Positions 1 through 5,760 of a stretch of DNA of 5,760 nt are shown here, one piece after another (positions within the stretch are counted from its first letter, which is position 1; each line of letters opens with the position of its first letter). Source of the stretch: Verrucomicrobiota bacterium (GTDB taxonomy: Bacteria; Verrucomicrobiota; Verrucomicrobiia; Opitutales; Opitutaceae); assembly GCA_030832235.1 (NCBI GenBank), contig JAURJO010000218.1:1-5760 (forward strand). Direction: 5' to 3'. Below the pieces are notes generated by a model. The model worked only from the letters and a program-made list of their open reading frames with translations. It did not search any database and was not told where the DNA came from. The position numbers were made by a program, and so were the translations under genes.

Positions 1-2169
1 ACCATTGGCGCCTAGAATGACCTTACCGGCGGCGTCGCGCTGGTAATTGCGCGTCGGGTCGTTGAGCGGCCCGCGGGCGTCGATGTTGGTCTGCTCGGCG
101 CGCACGCCGCCGGTGAGCTTCAAGCGGCGGTCAAGCAGGGCGAGGTCGCCGCGGAGGTAGGCGGACGAGATGGTCTCGAGCGACAGCTTCGAGCTGTTGA
201 TACCGGAGCGGTAGACGGTGTTGTCGTCGCCGGTGAAGTACGCGGGTTTGGCGCGGAGCAGGTCGAGCGTCGCCTCGTTGCTCACCCATTGCACACGCGG
301 GATCCCGAACAGGCCGGCGCGCTGGAAGAAGTACGGGTCGTAAACCACCCCCGCGCCGTCATCGCTGCCGACCGGCGTGGTGCTCGCGCGGCCGTCGGCG
401 CCGACGAAGTTGTAGGAGTAATTAACCGTGCGGTTGTCGGTGCGGGAGCGGCGCACATCGAAGCCGGATTTCAACGTGAGTGGCACGGCGCCGCCAAACG
501 TCCGGCGCACATTGGCGAACGCGGTCTCCTGGACGTTGCGCGAGGTCTGCGGCGAGGCGCCGGCCGTGCTGAGCGCGTAGGTGTTGATGTTGTACGGGTC
601 GACGGGCGCGCCCGTCACCCCGTCGGTGACCGTGATACGGTTGGGCCGCAGGTAGAAGATGTCGGCGAAGGAGACCGTTACGCCGGTCCGCCGCGCAAGG
701 GTCGAGGCGAAGCGGTCCTTGTCGACGTTGCGGAAGCGGTTCTGGGCTTCCGAGACGCCGAGGCCGGCTTCGGCACGCCACACGGGCCCGTCGTGGCGGA
801 AGGAAAGGGTCGGCATGGTGGTGCGGCTGTAACGATGGTTGCCGCCGTTGGACACGCGCACCTCGCCGGCGCCGGGGAAGCCGCGGGTGAAGGCCGGCGA
901 GAAGTCGCCCGGCAGCACCCGGTTCACGATGAACGTGAGCGAGCGCTGGTTGTAGTTGGTGTGGAAGGTGCCGTGCTGGAACGAGAATGAGACGCGGCTG
1001 GCGGCGCCGATCCGGTAGTCGAGCGTCGTCGCGAACGAGGAGCGGTCGGCGATCTTCGATTCGGTGCGCACGAGGAAGTCGGTGAGATAGGGGTTGTCGG
1101 TCGTGGTGTCGGGCAGCGTGCCGCCGTTGGTGGCCGCGCCGGCGCCGCGCCAGGTGTTGGTGAGAAGCGGTCCCTCGGTGTAAAGCGTCGACGCGCCACC
1201 CGAGACCGTGAAGCCGAAGCGCTTGTTCACCGGCACGACCCATGAGAACTCGAAACCCGGCCGCACCTTGAACGTTGGGTCCTTCTGCGGCCCGGTCGAG
1301 CGGTGGAACTCCTTCGTGCTGTCGCGCATCGCGAGGTACACGCTGCCGCTGAACTGCGGCCGCGCGCGTTCGAATGCGCTGCGTGGCACCATATTCACCG
1401 AGCCGGCCAGCGCCGAGCCGGGCGACTCCGGCGTGGGCGAGTGCATCGCTTCGACGCGGGACATGTTGTTGATCGAGACCGCGTTCAACTCGACGTTGCG
1501 GCCCGTGCCCGAGGTCTCGGAGGTCGCCAGGCTGAAGCCGCCGATTGTCACGGGCACGTATGACGACGGCACGCCGTTCATCGAGATCTCCCGCGGGTCG
1601 CCGCCGCGGTAATCCATCGTGATTCCCGGCAGCATCTTCAGGAACTCGCCGATGTTGCCGTCGGGCACGATGCCGAACTCGTCGGCCGCGACCACGTTGA
1701 CGATGTTCGCCGCGAAGCGCTGCTCGTTGATCGCGAGCGCGGCGCCGTCCATCTCGCGCGAGGAGGAGACGACGAGCGATTCCAGCTTCACGACCCCGCG
1801 GTCGTCGGCGGGGCGGCCCGCGCCGGCGAGACGGATGTCGCGTTCGGCGGTGCGGGCAGCGCGCAGGTCGACTGCTACCTGCTGCGGGGCCGTGCCCGTG
1901 TAGAAGACGTCAAGCGTGACTTCCGCGCGTGGCACGCCGTCGAGGCGGAACGAGCCGGTCTCGTCTGTGAACGCCACCAGCCCGGTCCCACGCACGGCGA
2001 CCCGCGCGTTATTGAGGTACTGCCCACTCGTCTCGCCGAGGACGCGGCCGGTGATGACGCCGTCGGCGGCGGATTGGGCTGCGGCGGAGGCGAGGGCGAG
2101 GAGAGCCGCGGCGAAGGCGGTCACGAAGAAACGAAGCAAACCGGCGGACCGGCGAACGGGGTGGTTCAT
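1..2169 (-). CDS. TonB-dependent outer-membrane receptor with N-terminal carboxypeptidase-regulatory-like domain (Opitutaceae type), 3' end cut by window edge
   Basis: Reading the minus strand from the ATG at 2169-2167 gives 723 codons with no stop, up to the left edge. Family role: ligand-gated import across the outer membrane, powered by TonB-ExbBD. Residues 1-32 form a signal peptide: basic MNHPVRRS, a hydrophobic stretch FFVTAFAAALLALA, then a small-residue cleavage area ASAAAQ. Residues about 37-115 look like a carboxypeptidase-regulatory-like beta-sandwich (GVITGRVLGE, then TDETGSFRLDGVP). Residues about 126-139 (VVKLESLVVSSSRE) sit where a TonB box-like linker is expected. The plug spans about 145-265, with GNIGEFLKMLPGITMDY, ISMNGVP and VSINNMSRVE. 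Barrel strands follow, ending at GGVRAEQTNIDARGPLNDP. Such receptors usually have about 900-1100 residues, so perhaps 200-350 are missing. The start is chosen because the signal peptide begins there and no in-frame ATG or GTG lies nearby upstream. No Shine-Dalgarno is visible. Ligand unknown; no frameshift seen. Confidence 0.93.
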   Translation of the reverse strand, partial: MNHPVRRSAGLLRFFVTAFAAALLALASAAAQSAADGVITGRVLGETSGQYLNNARVAVRGTGLVAFTDETGSFRLDGVPRAEVTLDVFYTGTAPQQVAVDLRAARTAERDIRLAGAGRPADDRGVVKLESLVVSSSREMDGAALAINEQRFAANIVNVVAADEFGIVPDGNIGEFLKMLPGITMDYRGGDPREISMNGVPSSYVPVTIGGFSLATSETSGTGRNVELNAVSINNMSRVEAMHSPTPESPGSALAGSVNMVPRSAFERARPQFSGSVYLAMRDSTKEFHRSTGPQKDPTFKVRPGFEFSWVVPVNKRFGFTVSGGASTLYTEGPLLTNTWRGAGAATNGGTLPDTTTDNPYLTDFLVRTESKIADRSSFATTLDYRIGAASRVSFSFQHGTFHTNYNQRSLTFIVNRVLPGDFSPAFTRGFPGAGEVRVSNGGNHRYSRTTMPTLSFRHDGPVWRAEAGLGVSEAQNRFRNVDKDRFASTLARRTGVTVSFADIFYLRPNRITVTDGVTGAPVDPYNINTYALSTAGASPQTSRNVQETAFANVRRTFGGAVPLTLKSGFDVRRSRTDNRTVNYSYNFVGADGRASTTPVGSDDGAGVVYDPYFFQRAGLFGIPRVQWVSNEATLDLLRAKPAYFTGDDNTVYRSGINSSKLSLETISSAYLRGDLALLDRRLKLTGGVRAEQTNIDARGPLNDPTRNYQRDAAGKVILGANG

Positions 2170-2178
2170 GGTTGGGGT

Positions 2179-2215
2179 GCGCGGGTTGACGGCAGTCGAA
2201 CTTGGCGCGGGATGA
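2179..2215. repeat. Imperfect 11-nt direct repeat, two copies
   Basis: GCGCGGGTTGA at 2179-2189 recurs as GCGCGGGATGA at 2205-2215, with 10 of 11 bases identical and 26 bases from start to start. It begins 10 bases upstream of the receptor start codon and therefore falls in its 5' leader. Tandem half-sites at this kind of spacing can be regulator sites, but the G+C richness of the region raises the chance of coincidence. Confidence 0.35.
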
Positions 2216-2216
2216 T
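2186..2216 (+). promoter_or_regulatory. Weak sigma-70-like promoter candidate for the efflux operon
   Basis: TTGACG at 2186-2191 matches five of six bases of the -35 consensus. GATGAT at 2211-2216 matches four of six of the -10 consensus. The 19-base spacer is longer than ideal. Transcription would begin near 2223 and leave a leader of about 180 bases before the preferred permease start. This is the best pair I found on the plus strand. No comparable pair was found for the receptor on the minus strand. Confidence 0.2.
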
Positions 2217-2226
2217 TCCTGCTTCC

Positions 2227-2243
2227 TGCCGAAATCGCCGGCA
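2227..2243. repeat. Small inverted repeat (5-bp stem, 7-nt loop)
   Basis: TGCCG at 2227-2231 pairs with CGGCA at 2239-2243 around the loop AAATCGC. GCT at 2221-2223 and AGC at 2244-2246 could extend the stem past a three-base bulge. On the minus strand it lies in the presumed receptor leader. There is no T-run after it in either direction, so it is not a typical intrinsic terminator. Confidence 0.3.
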
Positions 2244-2281
2244 AGCGTTTCCCCTTCAAAGGTGGCGAATCCGCTGTGACC

Positions 2282-2297
2282 CTGGAGATCCCTCCAG
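2282..2297. repeat. Perfect 6-bp inverted repeat with 4-nt spacer, possible operator
   Basis: CTGGAG at 2282-2287 and CTCCAG at 2292-2297 are exact reverse complements around ATCC. The element lies almost midway between the two divergent start codons, about 113 bases from the receptor ATG and 107 from the permease ATG. That position suits a two-sided operator for a dimeric repressor such as those of the TetR or MarR families, but no regulator gene is in the window. No T-tract follows, which argues against a terminator. Confidence 0.35.
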
Positions 2298-2404
2298 CGT
2301 CTGTCCCGAAGCATGACCAGTCTCGCCAAAAGCCCGTGGCCCTCGCTTGGATGCAGGGAGATGTCACCCCGCCCCGCCGCGCGCCTCCGGCGCTGAGCCT
2401 AGCC

Positions 2405-5400
2405 ATGTGGATCGTCCGTCTCGCCCTGCGCCGGCCCTACACCTTTGTGGTCGCGGCGCTCGTGCTGGTGCTGTTGTCGCCTTTCATCCTGCTGCGCACG
2501 CCGACTGACATCTTTCCGGCGATCAACATCCCCGTCATCAGTGTGGTGTGGCAGTACGCGGGGTTGAGCGCGCAGGAGATCGAGCAGCGGATCCTCTACA
2601 ATCACGAGCGCTCGATGAGCGCCAGCGTCAACGACATCGAGCACATCGAGTCGAACGCGTACAATGGCGTGGGTGTCATCAAGGTTTTCCTGCAGCCCGG
2701 CGCCTCGGTGGATGCGGGTGTCGCCCAGATTACGGCGATCGCGCAGACAATCCTTCGCCAGCTGCCCCCCGGGCAGACTCCACCGCTGATCATCCGGTAC
2801 AACGCGTCGACCGTCCCCATCCTGCAGTACGCAATTAGCAGCGGGCGGCTCTCCGAGCAGGAGATCTACGACCTCAGCCAGAATCAGATCCGCGTCGGCC
2901 TGGCCACGGTGCAGGGCGCGGCCGTGCCCTGGCCTTATGGCGGCAAGACCCGTCTCATCTGCGTCGATCTCGATCTCGCCGCGCTGAAGGCGCGCAACCT
3001 CTCGCCGCAGGATGTCGTGAGCGCGTTCAGTGCCCAAAACCTCGTGCTGCCGTCGGGCACGGTGAAGATCGGATCCTCCGAGATCGATGTGGAGCTCAAC
3101 GCCAGCCCGCGCGCGGTCGAGGAGCTGAACAACCTGCCGGTCCGTACGGTCAACGGCGCGACCATCACGGTACGCGATGTCGCGCAAGTGCGGGACGGCT
3201 CTGTGCCGCAGCAGAATATCGTGCGCCGGGACGGCGTGCGGGGAGCGTTGCTCACGATCCTTAAGAGCGGCTCGGCCTCGACCCTCGACGTGGTGGCACG
3301 GGTCAAGGCGGCCATGCCCCGCATCCTCGCGGGGTTGCCGCCCGGAGTGGAGGTGAGCGAGTTCGCCGACCAGTCGCTGTTCGTGCGTGCGGCGGTGCGG
3401 GATGTGGTGCGCGAGGGAGTGATCGCGGCGGCGCTGACCGCGTTGATGATCCTGCTCTTCCTAGGTTCCTGGCGCGGCACGCTGATCATCGCGTTGTCGA
3501 TCCCGCTCTCCGTGCTGGCCTCGCTGGCGATTCTCAGCGCGCTGGGAGAGACGATCAACCTGATGACCCTTGGCGGGCTGGCGCTGGCGGTCGGCATCCT
3601 GGTGGACGACGCCACGGTCGCGATCGAGAATATCCACCGCCACCTTTCCGCGGGTAAACCGCTGGAAGCGGCGATCCTCGATGGCGCGCAGGAGATCGCG
3701 CTGCCGGCCTTCGTCTCCACGCTCTGCATCTGCATCGTGTTCGTGCCGATGTTCTTCCTCGGGGGCGTGGCGCGCCACCTATTCGTACCGCTGGCCGAGG
3801 CGGTCGTCTTCGCGATGCTCGCGAGCTACGTCCTTTCGCGCACGCTGGTGCCCACGCTCGTCCTGTGGTTCCACCGCGGTGGTCCCGCTCATGGCGCGTC
3901 CGAGGGCGCGCCGGTGGGGTGGCGGCGGCCGTTCGCCGCCTTGCACCGTGGATTCGAGTCCTGGTTCGCCCGCCTGCGCGGAGGCTATCGCGCCACGCTC
4001 GCCGGATTGCTCGTTCGGCCGCGGGCGGTGGCGGCTCTGTTCGTCGTCTTCTGCGCGGGCACCCTCGCCCTCGTTCCGCAGCTCGGGCAGGACTTCTTTC
4101 CCGAGGTCGACGCCGGCCAGTTCCGGCTCCACCTGCGGGCGCGTTCCGGCACGCGCATCGAGGAGACCGTGCGGTTGGTCGACGAGGTCGAGCGCGTCAT
4201 CCGCGAGGAGATTCCGGCGGCCGAGTTCGCGGGTATGCTCGATAACATCGGCATCCCGACTTCCGGCATCGCGCTCAGCTACAGCAACAGCGGCCTGATC
4301 GGCACGGGCGACGCCGACATCCTGGTTGCCCTCCGCCACGGGCACTCGCCGACCGCCGGCCACGTCCGCCGGCTCCGCCTGCGGCTGAACCGTGAGTTTC
4401 CCGGCACGACGTTTTATTTTCTGCCGGGCGACATCGTCAGCCAGACGCTCAACTTCGGGCTGCCCGCCCCGTTCAATATCCAGATCGCCGGTCGTGACCT
4501 CGAGGGAAACCGTGCGCTCGCGGCGCGGCTCGCCGCCGAGATCCGCCGCGTGCCGGGGGCGGTTGACGTGCGGGTGCAGCAGCCGGCCGACCAGCCGAAG
4601 CTGCGGCTCGCCGTCGACCGGCTGAAGGCGAGTGAGATCGGGCTCACCGAACGCGACGTCGCCAACTCGGTGCTCGTCGCCCTGAGCGGCAGCGGACAAG
4701 TCCAGCCGGGCTATTGGCTTAACCCGCAGGCAGGCATCCAGTATCTTGTCAATGTCCGCGCCCCCGAGCGAGCCGTCGATTCACTGGAGGCGGTGGGGGC
4801 GATTCCGGTGAGCGCGAGCCGGCCGGGCGACGGCGACGGGCAGGTGCTCGCCAACCTCGCGACCTTCGAGCGCACGCAGGGGCCGCCGGTGCTCTCGCAC
4901 TACAATGTCACCCCGGTGATCGATATCTTCGGTGGCGTGAGCGGACGCGACCTCGGCGGGGTGCTGTCCGACATCGAGCCGCTGGTCGAACGGGCGGGCA
5001 AGGCGCTCCCGCGGGGCAGCTTCATCATGGTGCGCGGCCAGGCGGCGACGATGCGGTCGAGCTTCACCGGGCTGGGGGTCGGCCTCCTCGTGGCGGTGCT
5101 GCTCATCTACCTGCTGCTCGTGGTGAACTTCCAGAGCTGGCTCGACCCGTTCATCATCATCACGGCGCTGCCTGTGGCCCTCGCCGGGGTGGTCTGGGCG
5201 CTGCACCTGTCGCTTACCACTGTGAGCGTCCCGGCGCTGATGGGTGCGATCATGAGCCTCGGCGTCGCCACCGCCAACTCCGTGCTCGTCGTGAGCTTCG
5301 CGCGCGACCGGTTCCGCGCCGCGCCGGACGCCTTTGCCGCCGCGCTTGAGGCCGGCTCGGGCCGGCTGCGGCCGGTTCTCATGACCGCCGCCGCGATGAT

Positions 5401-5569
5401 CATCGGCATGCTGCCCGTCGCCTTGGGTCTTGGCGAGGGTGGTGAGCAGAACGCCCCGCTGGGTCGCGCCGTGATCGGCGGACTGGCCGCGGCCACCTTC
5501 GCTACCCTCTTTCTGGTGCCGGTCGCCTTTCGGCTGCTGCACCGCCGCCGCGACTCCGCCCACGCCTGA
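2405..5569 (+). CDS. RND-superfamily efflux permease (AcrB/CusA-like inner-membrane pump subunit)
   Basis: This 1054-residue protein has normal RND length (AcrB is 1049) and the twofold RND plan. TM1 is near 13-30, a large periplasmic domain runs to about 335, TM2-TM6 lie at about 336-487, TM7 at 540-558, a second periplasmic domain runs from about 561 to 885, and TM8-TM12 lie at about 888-1044. Diagnostic motifs are RTPTDIFPAINIPVISVVW after TM1, the TM4 acidic pair in GILVDDATVAIENI (D401, D402, matching AcrB D407/D408), FFPEVDAGQF after TM7 and GRLRPVLMT before TM11. It would export a substrate by proton antiport in a tripartite pump. The TM10 segment GVATANSVLVV has alanine where AcrB has Lys940. 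ATG 2405 is preferred because MWIVRLALRRPYTF is the standard RND N-terminus. An in-frame GTG at 2276 (weak AGGTG upstream) or ATG at 2351 would add 43 or 18 untypical residues. Substrate cannot be read from sequence. Confidence 0.95.
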   Translation: MWIVRLALRRPYTFVVAALVLVLLSPFILLRTPTDIFPAINIPVISVVWQYAGLSAQEIEQRILYNHERSMSASVNDIEHIESNAYNGVGVIKVFLQPGASVDAGVAQITAIAQTILRQLPPGQTPPLIIRYNASTVPILQYAISSGRLSEQEIYDLSQNQIRVGLATVQGAAVPWPYGGKTRLICVDLDLAALKARNLSPQDVVSAFSAQNLVLPSGTVKIGSSEIDVELNASPRAVEELNNLPVRTVNGATITVRDVAQVRDGSVPQQNIVRRDGVRGALLTILKSGSASTLDVVARVKAAMPRILAGLPPGVEVSEFADQSLFVRAAVRDVVREGVIAAALTALMILLFLGSWRGTLIIALSIPLSVLASLAILSALGETINLMTLGGLALAVGILVDDATVAIENIHRHLSAGKPLEAAILDGAQEIALPAFVSTLCICIVFVPMFFLGGVARHLFVPLAEAVVFAMLASYVLSRTLVPTLVLWFHRGGPAHGASEGAPVGWRRPFAALHRGFESWFARLRGGYRATLAGLLVRPRAVAALFVVFCAGTLALVPQLGQDFFPEVDAGQFRLHLRARSGTRIEETVRLVDEVERVIREEIPAAEFAGMLDNIGIPTSGIALSYSNSGLIGTGDADILVALRHGHSPTAGHVRRLRLRLNREFPGTTFYFLPGDIVSQTLNFGLPAPFNIQIAGRDLEGNRALAARLAAEIRRVPGAVDVRVQQPADQPKLRLAVDRLKASEIGLTERDVANSVLVALSGSGQVQPGYWLNPQAGIQYLVNVRAPERAVDSLEAVGAIPVSASRPGDGDGQVLANLATFERTQGPPVLSHYNVTPVIDIFGGVSGRDLGGVLSDIEPLVERAGKALPRGSFIMVRGQAATMRSSFTGLGVGLLVAVLLIYLLLVVNFQSWLDPFIIITALPVALAGVVWALHLSLTTVSVPALMGAIMSLGVATANSVLVVSFARDRFRAAPDAFAAALEAGSGRLRPVLMTAAAMIIGMLPVALGLGEGGEQNAPLGRAVIGGLAAATFATLFLVPVAFRLLHRRRDSAHA

Positions 5570-5581
5570 ACCTCGTCCGCC

Positions 5582-5760
5582 ATGAGCTCCTCCGAATCCC
5601 CTGAGTCCGCGTCCTCAATTCCGGCCCGTCCGTTGGCCCTGGGTCGTGTCGCGGCCGCCGGTGCGTTGCTCTGTTTGGTTGGGGCGGCGGCCGGCCTGCT
5701 GCCGCGCCTGCGTGCCCGGACGGAGCTCGACGGGCAGACGCGCCAGCTGGCGGTGCCGAC
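5582..5760 (+). CDS. RND efflux periplasmic adaptor (membrane-fusion, HlyD/AcrA-like) protein, N-terminal fragment
   Basis: The frame opens with ATG 12 bases after the permease stop and stays open for 59 codons plus two bases to the right edge. The first 16 or so residues are Ser- and Pro-rich (MSSSESPESASS). Residues about 18-42 form one hydrophobic segment (GRVAAAGALLCLVGAAAGLL), fitting an inner-membrane anchor or uncleaved signal. RLRARTELDGQTRQLAVPT follows, a phrase typical of the stretch just before the first beta-strand in adaptors that partner RND pumps. Cys31 sits in ALLC, which lacks the small residue a lipobox needs before the Cys, so lipidation is unlikely. The protein would bridge the permease and an outer-membrane channel. 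The diagnostic lipoyl and hairpin domains lie outside the window, so the assignment rests on this N-terminus and the operon position. No Shine-Dalgarno is visible. Confidence 0.82.
   Translation, partial: MSSSESPESASSIPARPLALGRVAAAGALLCLVGAAAGLLPRLRARTELDGQTRQLAVP

Larger units (their letters stand above)
2170..2404. other. Divergent intergenic region between receptor and efflux operon
   Basis: These 235 bases lie between the two outward-facing start codons and must hold the 5' control sequences of both transcripts. Both strands have open frames here. I do not treat them as genes: they resemble no known protein, and the plus-strand frame shows weaker third-position G/C bias than the permease proper. 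The visible structure consists of an 11-nt imperfect direct repeat (2179-2189 and 2205-2215), two small hairpins (2227-2243 and 2282-2297), and one weak sigma-70-like pair on the plus strand. No riboswitch that I can recognise is present. Confidence 0.75.

Noticed and set aside
289..1903. Several plus-strand open frames of 86-233 codons in the left third
   Set aside because: They lie antisense to the receptor frame, which is open for 723 codons with a signal peptide and recognisable domains. The plus-strand translations are Arg/Ala/Gly-rich with no recognisable motif, as expected for shadow frames in GC-rich DNA.
2220..2300. Possible riboswitch or intrinsic terminator in the intergenic hairpins
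   Set aside because: I compared it by eye with cobalamin, TPP, fluoride and cyclic-di-GMP consensus elements and saw none of their conserved cores. Neither hairpin is followed by a T-run.
2009..2329. 106-codon minus-strand frame crossing the receptor start and intergenic region
   Set aside because: It is out of frame with the receptor, overlaps its signal-peptide and N-terminal domain codons, and resembles no known protein.
2399..3187. 262-codon minus-strand open frame opposite the permease N-terminal half
   Set aside because: Its translation is rich in Arg, Asp and His with no domain. It is the complement of strongly coding RND sequence, including the conserved PTDIFP region.
3779..4699. 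306-codon minus-strand open frame opposite the middle of the permease
   Set aside because: Low-complexity charged translation typical of antisense GC-rich frames; the plus strand carries the conserved RND segments here.
4781..5563. 260-codon minus-strand open frame opposite the permease C-terminus
   Set aside because: The translation is dominated by His, Arg, Glu and Gln with no recognisable fold. The opposite strand encodes TM8-TM12 of the permease.
5660..5690. Lipoprotein lipobox at Cys31 of the adaptor protein
   Set aside because: The sequence is ALLC; the residue before the Cys is Leu instead of the small residue (Gly, Ala or Ser) that signal peptidase II requires.

Overview
This GC-rich window (roughly two thirds G+C by eye) holds three genes around one divergent intergenic region. 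The likely source is a Gram-negative bacterium of the Verrucomicrobiota, probably an Opitutaceae relative. The main clue is the outer-membrane receptor on the minus strand. Its plug wording (LAINEQRFAANIVNVVAADE, then GNIGEFLKMLPGITMDY) and the barrel segment GPLNDPTRNYQRD match, from memory, the large TonB-dependent receptor families of Opitutus-type genomes. This placement rests on recall and was not searched.

Layout. Positions 1-2169 (minus strand) are one uninterrupted reading frame of 723 codons: a TonB-dependent receptor with a signal peptide, a carboxypeptidase-regulatory-like beta-sandwich, a plug and the first part of a barrel. Its C-terminus lies beyond the left edge. Positions 2170-2404 are a non-coding divergent region with a perfect 6-bp inverted repeat, a second smaller hairpin, a near-perfect 11-nt direct repeat and a weak promoter-like pair. 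Positions 2405-5569 (plus strand) encode a complete RND-superfamily efflux permease of 1054 residues. Positions 5582-5760 (plus strand) hold the start of a membrane-fusion (periplasmic adaptor) protein, cut by the right edge. It follows the permease by 12 nt, so the two almost certainly form an operon.

How the genes work together. The permease is the inner-membrane, proton-driven pump, and the adaptor would link it to an outer-membrane channel; any outer-membrane factor gene would lie to the right. The receptor, transcribed the other way, imports an unknown ligand through the outer membrane using TonB energy. The shared 235-bp upstream region allows co-regulation but does not prove it.

No CRISPR array, tRNA, rRNA, insertion sequence or clearly new system is visible. 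The points most worth a second look are the permease's lack of the TM10 lysine used by AcrB-type proton relays, the ambiguous permease start, and the repeat structure between the divergent genes.
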